In this document: positions 49,901 through 60,822 of the stretch, piece after piece | How positions within the stretch are numbered: position 1 is the stretch's first letter | Layout of the letters: each line of letters opens with the position of its first letter | NCBI RefSeq assembly: GCF_037975245.1 | Contig: NC_092563.1 | Coordinates: forward strand, 3,853,001 to 3,917,000 | Length of the DNA stretch: 64,000 nucleotides | Reading direction: 5' to 3' | Source: Apostichopus japonicus | Lineage: Eukaryota; Echinodermata; Holothuroidea; Aspidochirotida; Stichopodidae | The notes under the pieces: model-generated | Told to the model about the DNA's origin: nothing | The model's database searches: none | The model's input: only the letters and a program-made list of their open reading frames with translations | Position numbers and translations under genes: made by a program

Positions 49901-52900
49901 TCAGGGTTCTCAATAAGATGTCTATTTTCAACCCCAAAAGAGAAAAATAAGTAGGATGTAAAGGTCAAACAAAATCTCACTAGGCCTAAAAGTTAGGCCT
50001 AGAATAATTTACATGAACAATGTGCAGGGTAGGCCGGTAGGGTGTTCAATCCCAACGTCTTACTGTTAGTTTCTCCACTTACCAGACTAAAATATATATT
50101 TGGTTTTTGGAGTTTGGCCATTGTATCTATGTAACAAAATGGCTGCCTTTCTTCATTAGGGATGGAAAGTCAGTATCATTTTATATCACTTCTAAACTTT
50201 TGTTTAATCAAAGTTTTTCACAAACTTAATTCTGACCTATTGAGACTTAACAACAAAAAGTTACATTCAAATTTATGAAGGTTTAAGGCATACTCTTCAG
50301 CCAGATTGGACATTCAGCAACAAACTTTTCCTATGTCTTTGTGTTTAATGTCCAAACATACCAAATTTTTTATCACAGAATATATCCGACTCGTAATTTC
50401 TACACGTAGACAATATAGTGTAGTTGGTACAGGAATGTCAAAGACAAAAGGTCATTGAAAATATCTGAATAAGTAAAAAATTGAAGGACCTTCATATTTT
50501 GTATTGAGATTGACTAGCTTGTATAAAACTCTCATTTTTCTAACATGGAGGCAAAGGGTTAATTTAAGTAAACGAAAGATGAAAAGTTGAAAAACCTAAA
50601 AATCATGATAGCTCAAGAATTGCAGGAAGCTTTGTCATATTCGCCATGATTTGGCCTTCTTTAACTTTGCATATAGAGAATGTAGCCCCTATTACATAAT
50701 AACCATTAGGGCCCAAGCAACTGTATCCAGGTGTGTTACAATGATGTGTGTTTTCACAATTCCCTTTCTGAAATTGACTACTTGAATGCTAGTTTTAATT
50801 GTCTTAATGTGCAGGCAAATAATCATGGGGAGGATTGTTACTATGGTTACCAGTTAGATTTTATTTTTCTCTTTTTTCCTTCATTATCCAGGTTCTGATG
50901 GGAACGAAACCATCCGTGTCTCATTTTTAGAATGTTTTACATTCAGTAGTCTTATATCAGCTGTGGACCCTGTCGCCGTCCTCGCGGTGTTTGAAGAAAT
51001 CCACGTGAACCAAGTACTCTACATTCTAGTCTTTGGGGAATCACTTCTTAATGATGCTGTCACTGTGGTAAGTGAATTACGTGTAAAATAATTTCTACTT
51101 AGCGTAGCCTGATAATGCATATTCATAACTATAGAGTTACTTTTCAGTGCTTTTTTACCATTTAGTAGATAAATAATGAATTCCTGCGTACGCCTCACTT
51201 TTCACTTACCTGCATCATCACAACGTATGCACTCCAATCTACTAAACTCACAGCAGCTGTTTGTTTCTGGTCAAAAAGATTACAAATGGTTTAATGAAGC
51301 TCTAGCTTCATGTACTCTTTCCAGCTAGTGAATGTTCATTAGCTCATTCATTTAATTAGTTATTACAAGGGATGCATTGTAACATCACAGGATATCCAAA
51401 AAAAGAGATCCCCTTTGGAGTGAGATTTTTACCAACAGGTTTTGTTTCAACACTAAGCCTTCAGTAATGTACCCAAAGCAGCTAAAACTGTTTTTAATGA
51501 TATAAATTAATGATTTTACATACAAAATTAATATTAATATTAATAATAATAATAATAATAAGAAGAAGAAGAATTGCAAAGATTTGGACTTTACAAGATG
51601 TGTTTGTAGTCTTCGTTGTTTGAGATATATTTATATGTTCTTTACGGAAGGATATCATAGAACACTGTTTCTGTTTGCTTAGTAAATGGATTCAATGGAA
51701 GGAAACAGTTGGCTTAAAGTTTCCCATACCGTTTGAACAAGTTGGTTTCTTATGCCATCAATTATTCATCAGAAGGAGTGAAAGATACCCTGAGGCTCTA
51801 TCTTGGGTGAATTTTCAAAACAGTGAAAAAACTTCCAGCCTCCACCGGGATTCGAACTTGGGCCTCCCGCTTTATATATTTGTCTTACAATGTGACTGTT
51901 ACAGTCAAAAAATTTCTTTTTATATTTGGTAGAACTCTAAAAACAAATCTGCTATCAGCCTAGGTTGTATTCCTATACTACTTTTAAAGTTTTGGGAAAT
52001 GTTTCTTTACACATCTAAATCTCATCAATGTAAGTGGCTGGACTACTTACAGTAGTCTAACAGGTCAGTTTCTCAGATACCAGTCAAAACTCAATTGAAA
52101 ACATAAGCCTTTATGGCCACAAATAGCATGTTTGTAATGCATTAAAAATTTGTCTTGGGCAATCAGTGTTTTAATCTGCTATCCAAAGGTGGGCCCTTGT
52201 TGATATCATGTCAAAGGAATCTTGCTTTGAATAAGTAATTACTAATTAGAATTTGAAAAACAATAGATTAGTATTAAATTTAGGCATGCACTACGGACTT
52301 TGAAGAGCTTTCTTGAGAAAAATCTGTAGCATTCCTTCAGTATTTTGTAGAATTCATAGACTGAATGTTACAATTTGATATACAACAGTTACAATACAAT
52401 ACAATGCCCCATACTATACAATGCCCCATACTATACAATGCCATACTATACAATGCCATACTATACAATGCCATACTATGCAATACAATACAATGCAATG
52501 CAATACAATGCCATACTATACAATGCCATACTATACAATGCCATACTATGCCATACAATACAATGCATTGCAATACAATGCAATACTATATACTATACTT
52601 GAATTACTATACTATACTATATTATACAACACCTAATTGTATTCTGGTCATTTGATTGGTCAATTGCTCGTTGATTGCATGCAAAATCCGCTCTATTCCA
52701 CTCTATGAAATAGAACCATGGGTTATACTTTTTTGGTAGCACTTTTTTCAATGGTAAGAGATAGGGATGCACCGGATATCCGGTCCGGCCGGACTATCCG
52801 GCCGGATAGTGAGCAATTATCCGGTTCCGGCCGGATATTTTTCAAAATCCGGCCGGATATTTTTCAAAATCTGGCCTGAATTATTCCTTAAAAAGGTGTT

Positions 52901-55900
52901 GGTATTAACTTAAATCAATGTAAACTATTTCCAAATATTAATAAAAACATTCAAAGTAAGGAAAAATTAGGTTTAACATGTTTAATTTAATTTTCTCAAT
53001 GGTCTGACGAACTTATTTTATTAAAGAATGTAGATTACACCACTTCAAGTCATATTTAATCTCATAAATGGGGTCTTAATTTCACCTTCTTTATAATATG
53101 CGTGTACCTCACCTAAGATTTGCTACTTGTTTAATACTTCTACTTCTTATTAATGATTTTCTTTTGTATAATGAAAAAATCCGGTTCCGGCCGGATTTTA
53201 TCCGGCCGGATTTCATGTACTATCCGGCAAAATCCGGTTCCGGCCGGATCCAAAAATTTGGATCCGGTGCATCCCTAGTAAGAGAGCAGAGAAACCTGTC
53301 TGTTCAAAACAATCTGTTGCATGAGTGCATTTTACCCATCTTAATATAATATGTTGTATAAAACAAATAATGAATGGTTTCCATTCGTGCAAAAGTGAAA
53401 ATATTTCATTCGTTGAAAGATGTAATTTGTTCCATCTTCCAACTCATGAAATATTTGCACTATTGCACTCATAACCTTTCATTATTTGTATACTATACTA
53501 TACTATACTATACTATACTATACTATACTATACTATACTATACTATACTATACTATACTATACTATACTATACTATACTATACTGCACTGTACTGTACTG
53601 TGTACTGTACTGTACAATACAATACATTACAATACAATAACATACAATGTCCAATGAAAATTAGTAACATTGGCATATAGTAACATAGTGACATTGATAG
53701 TGGAGATGTGAGCTTAAGAAGATGATATCGAAAATGACTGAAAACGTCTATTGTTGTCTGTAAACTTAATTTTATTGCACTACACAAAATGTGCTGAACT
53801 TGTGTACTCACTGTACTATTGATTTTTCATTAACGTTATATGTCTGATATACTTCTTTTGTTCTGATGGGATTTACCTAGTTAGTTGACCCTTTCCCTCC
53901 CATATGAAATTACAACATATCTTATTTTTTAATTAAAAATTTTGTCTAGAAATTCTCCATATTATTAAGGCTATTATCTTTACCCTGTGTTTGTACTCAA
54001 TACATGGCATATACTAGCTGTCTATGCATTAAGCAGTTAATCTAAGTATATTATTGCATGAGTAACTCCTAAATTGCTCTCAAGTGTAGATTAAATAAAT
54101 AGTAACACTCTAATAAAGAGGTCAACTGGAACCACTTATAGCTCTGTAATAGTTTGACTTCAAACTGTATTTACTGTGAGTCTGTGCAATCATTGTGCTA
54201 TGTATATATATTCTTCTTTGAGTGGTTGATTTTGTTCTGCATAAATTATGCAGACAGTTGGAATTGTTTGCCTCAAGTCTCATTGTAAAACTTATCCATT
54301 TAAATGTATTTAACGTAACCACATATTCTGTAACGTTGAATAACCATTATATATCCTTCTCTATGTTTGTGAACTAAATTATCCTAAATCTCCATTACCT
54401 AATTTTCTTGATATATCTAATTTCTGCTTCATTTATGTGAAAACCTTTGTGTTGCATTATCAAACAAAAAAAGTTGCATCTATGCTAATATGTCCCTTAT
54501 CAATAGGTACTGGATGTCAGTCACAAAAAAAAAATGATGAATAAATTTTATCAGATTATCATAGTACTGAACAAACAAGGCTTTACGAATTGGCACATCA
54601 GAGTTCCAAACAGCAAGTCGAATGGCATTTATCCCAGCTTTCGTAAGAAGCTCTTAATTGACATTTATTAATCTTGATTCTTTCTCAGCATATTAGTCTA
54701 GTCTAGCTTCGGTATGAATCATAGCTGCACTTCCTATCTTTGAACTGTTAATTAAATATACCTCTTGATATACAGTGTAACCTGTGATTATATGCAGATA
54801 TTTAATTTAGTTATTAAAGATATGCTGTTATGTTATGTCAACACGGTGTTAGTGTTGACCAGTGTTACTTCCATTTTTTTGTAGGATGAATCAGACTCTT
54901 CACTTTCCAGTTTATTTTAATATTTTGAATTTAAAATACAATTATTACAACGTTGAAGTAATTAAGCTAAAGGCACACAAGGAAAGGAAAGGAAAGGAAA
55001 AAAAAATAAAAGAATCAAGTATATACAGTACATTTCTTAAGAAAAGTGTTCAAGTTAGCCCCACTCCTGTCATGTATGTGTCATTCCTAGATTTTAGATC
55101 GCTTCTGATGTAATCGAGTTTAATACAGAGTTAGTGGACATCTTTAATCTTTAACCCTAGAGTAGGCAACACATTATGTCAAAAAACTCACAGGTCTGGG
55201 AGCTTGGTGTTAGGTGACACCTAAAGTAACTTCTCTTATTTTTATTATTAGTTAAAAGCATTAAATGTAAACATGTCAATGTTGCATTTGATTGGAGAGT
55301 TTATGGATAACGTCTGTCTTTTTAGATTTCCTTTCATGAAGGTTATATGCCGCCATGTGTAATCATGGAACATCCTGTGCGGTACATGGTTTTGACTGTA
55401 GAGCTACAATATCAACTGTTAGTATTGTACCCTACAGTAGATATATACTGTAGTCAAGTCATCTCATAATGTTATATCAGCATAATCACTACTGATGTTA
55501 ACCAGTACCTCCTCATTTCTGCAGCATGACCTCAAATAAATATATGGCTCATTCCTCTTGAAAGAGCGTTCAAACTATAAACTATTAATACACTTACATT
55601 GTGTCATCCCTAGGTTTAACATTACTTCCATTGTAATTGCATTAAAATTATTAGTTACTCTTTGATCTAGAGTAGACAGTACATTAATGTCAACAATGCA
55701 TGAATGCATATATACGCACGCACTGCACACACACACACACACGCATACAGACATGCTCTATGTACGTTTATCTAGAGAGAATGGGGAGAGAAGGAAAGAG
55801 AAGGGGAGGTGAATTAGTAAGGTAGTAGAGAAGGAGAGAGATAAGGGGAGGGGAGTTAGAAAAGCAGACTAGGAGGGTGGGTGTTGGGAAAGAGAAGGGG

Positions 55901-56702
55901 AGAGGAAGGAAAGAGAAGAGGGTGGAAAAGAAAGTGAAGCGGTTAGGTGGTAAGAGATAAAAGAGCAGATGGAGAGAAGAGATGGGAAGGCAAAGGGAAA
56001 GAAAGGAAAGGGAAGGAGAAGGAAGGGAGGAAAGAGAAGGGAATGGAAGGTATTAAGGAAGTAATGACGGGGTGGTCGGAGGGTGAAAAGAAAGGGGCGT
56101 GGGGAAACATACAGATTGTAAACTTTGGCAAAGCAGTTTATAATACTCACAGATAATTAAAAAAATTAAAAATGTAATGCTACATTTACTGCAAACTTTA
56201 AATCTAATAGGCTGCCCTAAAGGTAGACTTTAGTTTTTTGTGCTTGAAACTTCATAATTAGCCATTTTTCTTGTCTTTCCTCTGTTATTCATCAGGTCTT
56301 GTATCGAATGTTTGAAACGTTTAACGAAATTGGTGAAGACAACCTGCAAACTAAAGACATCATTTTTGGCATTCTCTCATTCTTTGTCGTGAGTTTGGGT
56401 GGAGTTTTCGTCGGGGCCCTCTTCGGGTTTTTGACTGCCGTCATCACACGATTCGCACACCATGTCAGAGTTATAGAACCGGTGTTTGTCTTCGTAATGA
56501 GCTACTTGGCTTATTTGACTGCAGAGCTGCTTTCATTATCCAGCATCATGTCGTAAGTTTTCTCTCCGTATAGTTATTTTAATGATTTTAATGAACTTTT
56601 TATTATGATTTATCAAGAAAGATAATGAAGGTGGAATGCTGCTTCTGTTGCTTTCACCAAGTTTCACTTGTCTGTTATTGCCTCCATATACATAAATATA
56701 TA

Positions 56703-56739
<37 letters not shown>

Positions 56740-59700
56740 ATATATATTTATACTTATTATGTGCATGGTGGTTTAAACCCAGAAGTATGTACAGTATAGA
56801 ACCAAATTTAATCTGGAGTAGCATTTAGGCGCAAATGGCTCTCCATGTAAAAGATATTGGTACAAAAATCCCCAGTATTAATCATTTTCCCCTGTTTAGG
56901 GATCCACACCTGTCTGGATGTTCTTCCAACAGTCACCACTGCAAACCTTCTAGAAGAAAATTTTACTTTGTATCCCATTTTATACTATTCCAATCGATAG
57001 AATCGTGACGTGCGCTATGGTTATGAAACCGTACGTGGAGAGGAACATTTCGCAGAAGTCTCACACAACTATTAAATATTCCATGAAGATGTTAAGTAGT
57101 CTCAGTGAGACCATCATCTTCATATTTCTCGGCGTCTCCACGTTAACGGAGACGGATAATCACCAATGGAACACGTCCTTCGTGTTCTTCACGTTGATAT
57201 TCACTTTCGTTTATAGATTTCTCGGTGAGTAATGACATCAATATTTCATCTCAAGTTTTATCGTACTCAAAGAAAATGATATGGTTTTGATTTAAAAGCA
57301 TGCCAGTATCATGCTAAGAATGAATATGCGAGTAATTCAGTATTAAATAAGTAATTAATTAAGAACATATATTCTCTCAATGCCAAGGACAATAAAAAAA
57401 ATGGGTTTGGGAAGGGGAAGGGGATTGGAAGGGGACAAGGGGGGAGGGGAATGGCCCCCATAACTTGCCAGACAATCCTCTTCAATTCCTGACAGAATTT
57501 GCCAGAAGCCTTTTTGAGCACTTAGTAAACGTGTATATTAATTCAGACTCTCTTTTTTTCATTTTGTCTTAACCTCAATTCTAGGTGTTATATGGCAGTG
57601 TTTCCTCGCTAATCGTTACCGTCTTCTCAAGATAAAGAGCAAAGAGAAGTTTATCATGGCCTACGGCGGTATCCGAGGTGCAATAGCTTTCTCCCTCGTG
57701 GCTCTCTTGTGTGAGACCATCGTGCTATCAAAAAAGATATTTTTCACAACGACCATAGTCATCGTGATGTTTACTATGTTTGTTCAAGTGAGTATGACTC
57801 AGAATATAAGTATAGTTACAGTTCCTAGGAAGCTATTGTAAAGTGCCATAAATATCTCATAAATATTTATGTTTATTTCTCCATGAAGTGACTGTTGGGT
57901 ACTGTTGGGTTTTATCTAGATGGCATCTATCTATTATTAAACTTTGGTCAGAAAAGAAATATTTGGTCTGTCTCGTTTTCAGATGATATAAGTATATAGT
58001 CACAGGCAGACTTGTGGTATGAGTACAAGTAGAGTCCCTCTGGGTATGAGTACAGTAGCATGAGTACGAGTACAAGTAGAATCCTTCTGGATATGAGTAT
58101 GAGTACAGCAGCATGAGAATGAGTACAACAGTGTGAGTATGAGTCGAATCCCTCTGTGTATGAGTACAACAGCATGAGTATGAGTACAAGTAGAATCCTT
58201 CTGGATATGAGTATGAGTACAGCAGCATGAGAATGAGTACAACAGTGTGAGTATGAGTAGAATCCCTCTGTGTATGAGTACAACAGCATGAGTATGAGTA
58301 CAAGTAGAATCCCTCTGGGTATGAGAGTGAGTACAAAGCTTTAAACTCCAGTATCAATAATAAATCATTCACTAGTATCGAAACTAGAGTTTCAAAATGC
58401 CCCAAGTAAAAGTACGAGTACATATCCAGGAGGGTGAGTATGTGTTCAGGTAACTATGCTAGAATATATATTAGTATGGAGTATTAGTATGAAGTATTAG
58501 TATGGAGAATATATATTAGTATGGAGTATTAGTAGGAGTAGTATTAGTATGGAGAATATATATTAGTATGGAGTATTAGTAGGAGTATTAGTAGGAGTAT
58601 TAGTATGGAGAATATATATTAGTATGGAGTATTAGTAGTATTAGTATGGAGAATATATATTAGTATGGAGTATTAGTAGGAGTATTAGTATGGAGAATAT
58701 ATATTAGTATGGAATATTAGTATGGAGTATTAGTATGGAGTATCAGTATGGAGTATTAGTATGGAGTATTAGTATGGAGTATTAGTATGGAGAATATATA
58801 TTAGTATGGAGTATTAGTATGGAGTATTAGTATGGAGAATATATATTAGTATGGAGAATATATATTAGTATGGAGAATATATTAGTATGGAGTATTAGTA
58901 TGGAGTATTAGTAGGAGTATTAGTATGGAGAATATATATTAGTATGGAGTATTAGTAGGAGTATTAGTATGGAGTATTAGTATGGAGAATATATATTAGT
59001 ATGGAGCATTAGTAGGAGTATTAGTATGGAGTATTAGTATGGAGAATATATATTAGTATGGAGTATGGATTTCTGTTCAAGTCTGGTCATGGTTGGGGAG
59101 GTTGCTATGACTGTATCAATATTACTAATTGTGTGTTGCAGGGAATGACCCTAGTCACCATACTACCATATTTAGTTCTTCGACATGAACAACTACCCCA
59201 AACAACTCTGAGACAATTCTTGCTTTGTTTTGGAGAGTAGTTTAAAAATTGTGTTTAGCAGCTGTCATTGTGTAAATCTGTGATGTCATACAGTCACTAG
59301 GATCTGAGAACCTTTCAGTTTTCTCTATGTTTTTCTTTTCATATTTTCCAGGTATAATGTTAAGCAGGGTTGACCTTGAAACTAATACCATCATTGGGGT
59401 CGTGTTAAGAGCTTCAATATTTTATCGTCGGCATTTGCAAAATAACAATTAAAAGTTTAGTAAAGAAACTCATGACTAGACATTTTTAGCCAGTTGGGAC
59501 AATTTTCCCAACTGGGTGAGATTGCATGGAATTCCTTACAATTGTTCACCTTGTGATTTATTCACCTAGTAATTAATATAATGAATATAAATTGTGTCTC
59601 CCAGGGAATGGCAAATAAAACCTTAGCAATCAAACATGTGACCAGACATTAACCGGCTACAGAAGGTGAACGCAAAAACAAGTGGATCCTTTATAATTTA

Positions 59701-59852
59701 TTCACTTTGTAGTTTATTGAGTTTGTAATGAATAATGAATATTCATTAATTGCCTCTTCCAGGGAATGACAATTAAACCTTTGGTGAACAAACTTCATGT
59801 CAAGAAGGAAGAGAAACACAAACCATCTATGAATGAGGAAATATTTGCCAGG
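43688..59852 (+). CDS. Na+/H+ exchanger of the plasma-membrane SLC9A (NHE1-5) clade, partial (7 exons, 521 codons, 3' end outside window)
   Basis: Electroneutral Na+/H+ antiporter for pH and volume control. Exons: 43688-43946, 48686-49039, 50892-51067, 56296-56552, 57001-57224, 57585-57787, 59763-59852; all GT-AG with matching phases. Seen: cleavable signal peptide (1-about 23); glycosylation sequons N38-E-T and N129-D-T; PESC (98-101); inhibitor-region [16 protein letters not shown] (148-163); [14 protein letters not shown] with Asp230; transport-site [10 protein letters not shown] with Glu254, Asn258 and Asp259; [32 protein letters not shown] (450-461); GMTIKPLV after the last membrane helix. 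[20 protein letters not shown] and [10 protein letters not shown] resemble human NHE1; E159 in place of Asp is as in some other isoforms. The membrane domain is complete. No exon for the regulatory tail was found in 59853-64000, so the gene runs on. Isoform identity is left open. Confidence 0.96.
44543..44660 (+). mobile_element. tRNA-derived SINE, copy 1
   Basis: NHE intron 1. Head CGTCCATAGCCTAGTTGG resembles an A box, followed by TCCGCATATAAAGCAGGA, a degenerate B box, GGTGGAGGCTGGAGG and a tail CACTGTTCTGGATTTTCCAA. Shares all blocks with copies 2 and 3. Confidence 0.75.
47010..47118 (-). mobile_element. tRNA-derived SINE, copy 2
   Basis: NHE intron 1, minus strand. Best-kept copy: B box GGGTTCGAATCCC is canonical, A-box region TAGCCTAGTGGTGAGGG, tail TTTTTCACTGTTCTGGATTT. 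Confidence 0.8.
47127..47489 (+). repeat. Perfectly spaced 181-bp tandem duplication
   Basis: TAAGTTTGACAAGCCCCCTA starts at 47130 and again at 47311, and the two copies are nearly identical through GAAAATTATCACATT. High identity suggests a recent event, next to SINE copy 2. Confidence 0.9.
48686..49039 (+). CDS. NHE exon 2
   Basis: 118 codons, phase 1 at both ends. Encodes PESC helix, extracellular loop with NDT, the inhibitor-binding [16 protein letters not shown] helix, and [20 protein letters not shown]. Confidence 0.97.
50892..51067 (+). CDS. NHE exon 3 (ion-binding site)
   Basis: Encodes [19 protein letters not shown] and [13 protein letters not shown]. Asp230, Glu254 and Asp259 correspond to residues needed for transport in NHE1. 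Ends in phase 0. Confidence 0.98.
51811..51879 (-). mobile_element. tRNA-derived SINE, copy 3 (5'-truncated)
   Basis: NHE intron 3, minus strand. Retains TATAAAGCGGGAGGCC, GTTCGAATCCCGGTGGAGG and the CACTGTTTTG tail; lacks the A-box part. Confidence 0.7.
52393..52625 (+). repeat. ATACTATACAATGCC microsatellite
   Basis: Irregular array of CATACTATACAATGC and CAATACAATG units. Confidence 0.9.
52762..53277. mobile_element. Non-autonomous hAT-like element with CCGGCCGG arrays
   Basis: Perfect 8-bp target duplication GTAAGAGA (52754-52761, 53278-53285). Termini TAGGGATGCACCGGAT and ATCCGGTGCATCCCTA are perfect inverted repeats. Both subterminal regions carry repeated TCCGGCCGGAT palindromes, about seven to nine in all, around an AT-rich core. 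516 bp, no transposase frame. Confidence 0.92.
53489..53584 (+). repeat. (TATAC)n pentanucleotide microsatellite
   Basis: About 19 uninterrupted TATAC units, then variant TGTAC and AATAC units to about 53640. Confidence 0.95.
55770..56100 (+). repeat. Polypurine tract (GGGAGAGAAGGAAAG-type)
   Basis: About 330 bp almost entirely A and G on the plus strand, just upstream of NHE exon 4. Such tracts can adopt triplex structures; whether this one does is unknown. Confidence 0.85.
56296..56552 (+). CDS. NHE exon 4
   Basis: Starts [15 protein letters not shown]; then [36 protein letters not shown] and a helix ending LSLSSIM. Leaves in phase 2. Confidence 0.97.
56695..56755 (+). repeat. (TA)n-rich microsatellite
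   Basis: TATATA runs broken by a few T-rich units, in NHE intron 4. Confidence 0.9.
57001..57224 (+). CDS. NHE exon 5
   Basis: Encodes [38 protein letters not shown] and IFLGVST. The acceptor context ccaatcgatag is purine-rich and weak, but phase 2 and the match to the NHE family fix it. Confidence 0.95.
57585..57787 (+). CDS. NHE exon 6
   Basis: Encodes [20 protein letters not shown] then [13 protein letters not shown], the conserved Gly/Arg helix, and the last membrane helix ending FTMFVQ. Ends in phase 0 at residue 491. Confidence 0.97.
58015..58340 (+). repeat. 114-bp tandem repeat built of GAGTACAAGTA-type motifs
   Basis: CTGGATATGAGTATGAGTAC recurs at 58087 and 58201. Two full units and partial flanks. 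Stop-free frames across it on the minus strand are an effect of the repeat, not a gene. Confidence 0.85.
58470..59066 (+). repeat. Minisatellite GTATGGAGTATTA / GGAGAATATATATTA
   Basis: About 600 bp of interleaved 12-bp (AGTATGGAGTAT) and longer (TATGGAGAATATATATTAG) units in higher-order arrangement. It ends about 75 bp before the candidate alternative exon at 59142. Confidence 0.92.
59142..59240 (+). other. Candidate alternative 3' exon of NHE, or exon relic
   Basis: After gtgtgttgcag the sequence opens GGA ATG ACC (GMT), the same three residues in the same phase 0 as exon 7, and stays open for 32 codons to TAG at 59238-59240. Spliced to exon 6 it would end the protein just after the last membrane helix with an unrelated tail ([12 protein letters not shown] and onward). 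No family similarity beyond GMT is seen. Confidence 0.35.
59488..59514. repeat. Short relative of the 17160 fold-back terminus
   Basis: Begins AGCCAGTTGGGACAATTT, 18 bases identical to the left end at 17160, and closes with CCCAACTGG, making a 9-bp hairpin. In NHE intron 6. Confidence 0.45.
59605..59652 (+). pseudogene. Decayed tandem copy of NHE exon 7
   Basis: After ctcccag it reads [15 protein letters not shown] and a stop (TAA 59650-59652), alignable with [15 protein letters not shown] of exon 7. The preceding 60-70 bases of intron also align with those before exon 7 (both have atttattcac and an AT-rich run before the acceptor), so intron end and exon were duplicated together, about 155 bp apart. 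A poison-exon role cannot be excluded. Confidence 0.6.
59763..59852 (+). CDS. NHE exon 7 (start of cytoplasmic region)
   Basis: 30 codons, phase 0 at both ends: [18 protein letters not shown], then SMNEEIFAR, like NHE1's GMTIRPLV and SINEEI. Donor GTGAGT, so at least one more exon follows outside the window. Two further GGAATG acceptors lie upstream at 59142 and 59605. Confidence 0.95.
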
Positions 59853-60735
59853 GTGAGTAAATGGCCACCGTTCACATTATATTAGTCTGTGATAACAAGT
59901 AGTTCAATATCAAAAGCTTTGCGACATCTATCTGTAAAAAATATATGAATTTGGTAATCTTTCATATTATTTGATTTAATCTTTGTCAAGCCTTTTAGAA
60001 AAAAAAGAAAAAAATGATAATTAAGTTGGATTAAAATATTTTTCAGGTTTATACAAGCCTTGTTGAGCTATGAGAAGTTATAGTTTTTTGCAAGATAATT
60101 GAATGAAAACACAACTTAGAAGAAGAAATATAAATATGATTTGAAAGCAATGTGTTTATGGTTAATTGTTCCTCTGTCCAGGTTTGAATTGTTCCAGCTT
60201 TGATGTAAAGAGATTTTTATGCTAAAATTAAATGGCTTCTAAATGTTACTGTAGCTTGTCAGCTTTCAAAATGTATCAATTTAAATCAATTTTCATGCCC
60301 TGGTGTAAAAGCATGTTTAGACTTTTCTATTGATGCTGTCTTATCCATTAAACATGTGTTTAAGAAGTTTTAGTACATTTGTGCTATATGCATGATTACT
60401 GTGGAAATGATATATTTACTCAGAAATTCACTCAGTTTCAGGAATCATCATTGGTTAAGGTTCTATTTATGGTACTCGCAATTCACAACAAGTTTCGCCA
60501 AATCATTTTGTTTAAGATCTTGTGAACAAATAAAAATAATTATAAAATGCTTAAATTCTAGCAGTGTCAGAATTGTGAGTGAAATCCAAGTACTGTACGT
60601 CATAGAGTATGTATGTCATAGCACATATCCATCTTCCAAAAATAGATCTTTCAAAAATAGTAACCGTGTAGTTAATGAAATTAATGAATAATCGGTGAGA
60701 CCAACAGAAACAAAGTTACAACAATGAATAAATAC

Positions 60736-60752
60736 ATATATATTTACATATA

Positions 60753-60798
<46 letters not shown>

Positions 60799-60822
60799 GA
60801 TATATGTATATATATATTTAAA
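60736..60822 (+). repeat. (TA)n microsatellite
   Basis: Core TA run of about 40 bases flanked by TACATATATATTTA variants. Confidence 0.9.

Larger units (their letters stand above)
51068..56295 (+). other. NHE intron 3 (5.2 kb)
   Basis: Contains SINE copy 3, two ATACT-type microsatellites, the hAT-like element at 52762-53277 and a 330-bp polypurine stretch. No supported exon. Confidence 0.8.

Noticed and set aside
52337-52655. Overlapping open frames of 70-96 codons on both strands
   Set aside because: All are translations of the ATACTATACAATGCC microsatellite.
53374-53680. Open frames of YYTIL repeats
   Set aside because: Translation of the TATAC microsatellite.
57788-57840. Read-through of NHE exon 6 into intron 6 giving a short alternative tail
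   Set aside because: The donor GTGAGT is strong and the read-through peptide shows nothing notable.
57857-58423. 188-codon open frame on the minus strand with [13 protein letters not shown]-type repeats
   Set aside because: It lies over the 114-bp tandem array; several frames stay open because the repeat lacks stops. Low complexity, no family likeness.
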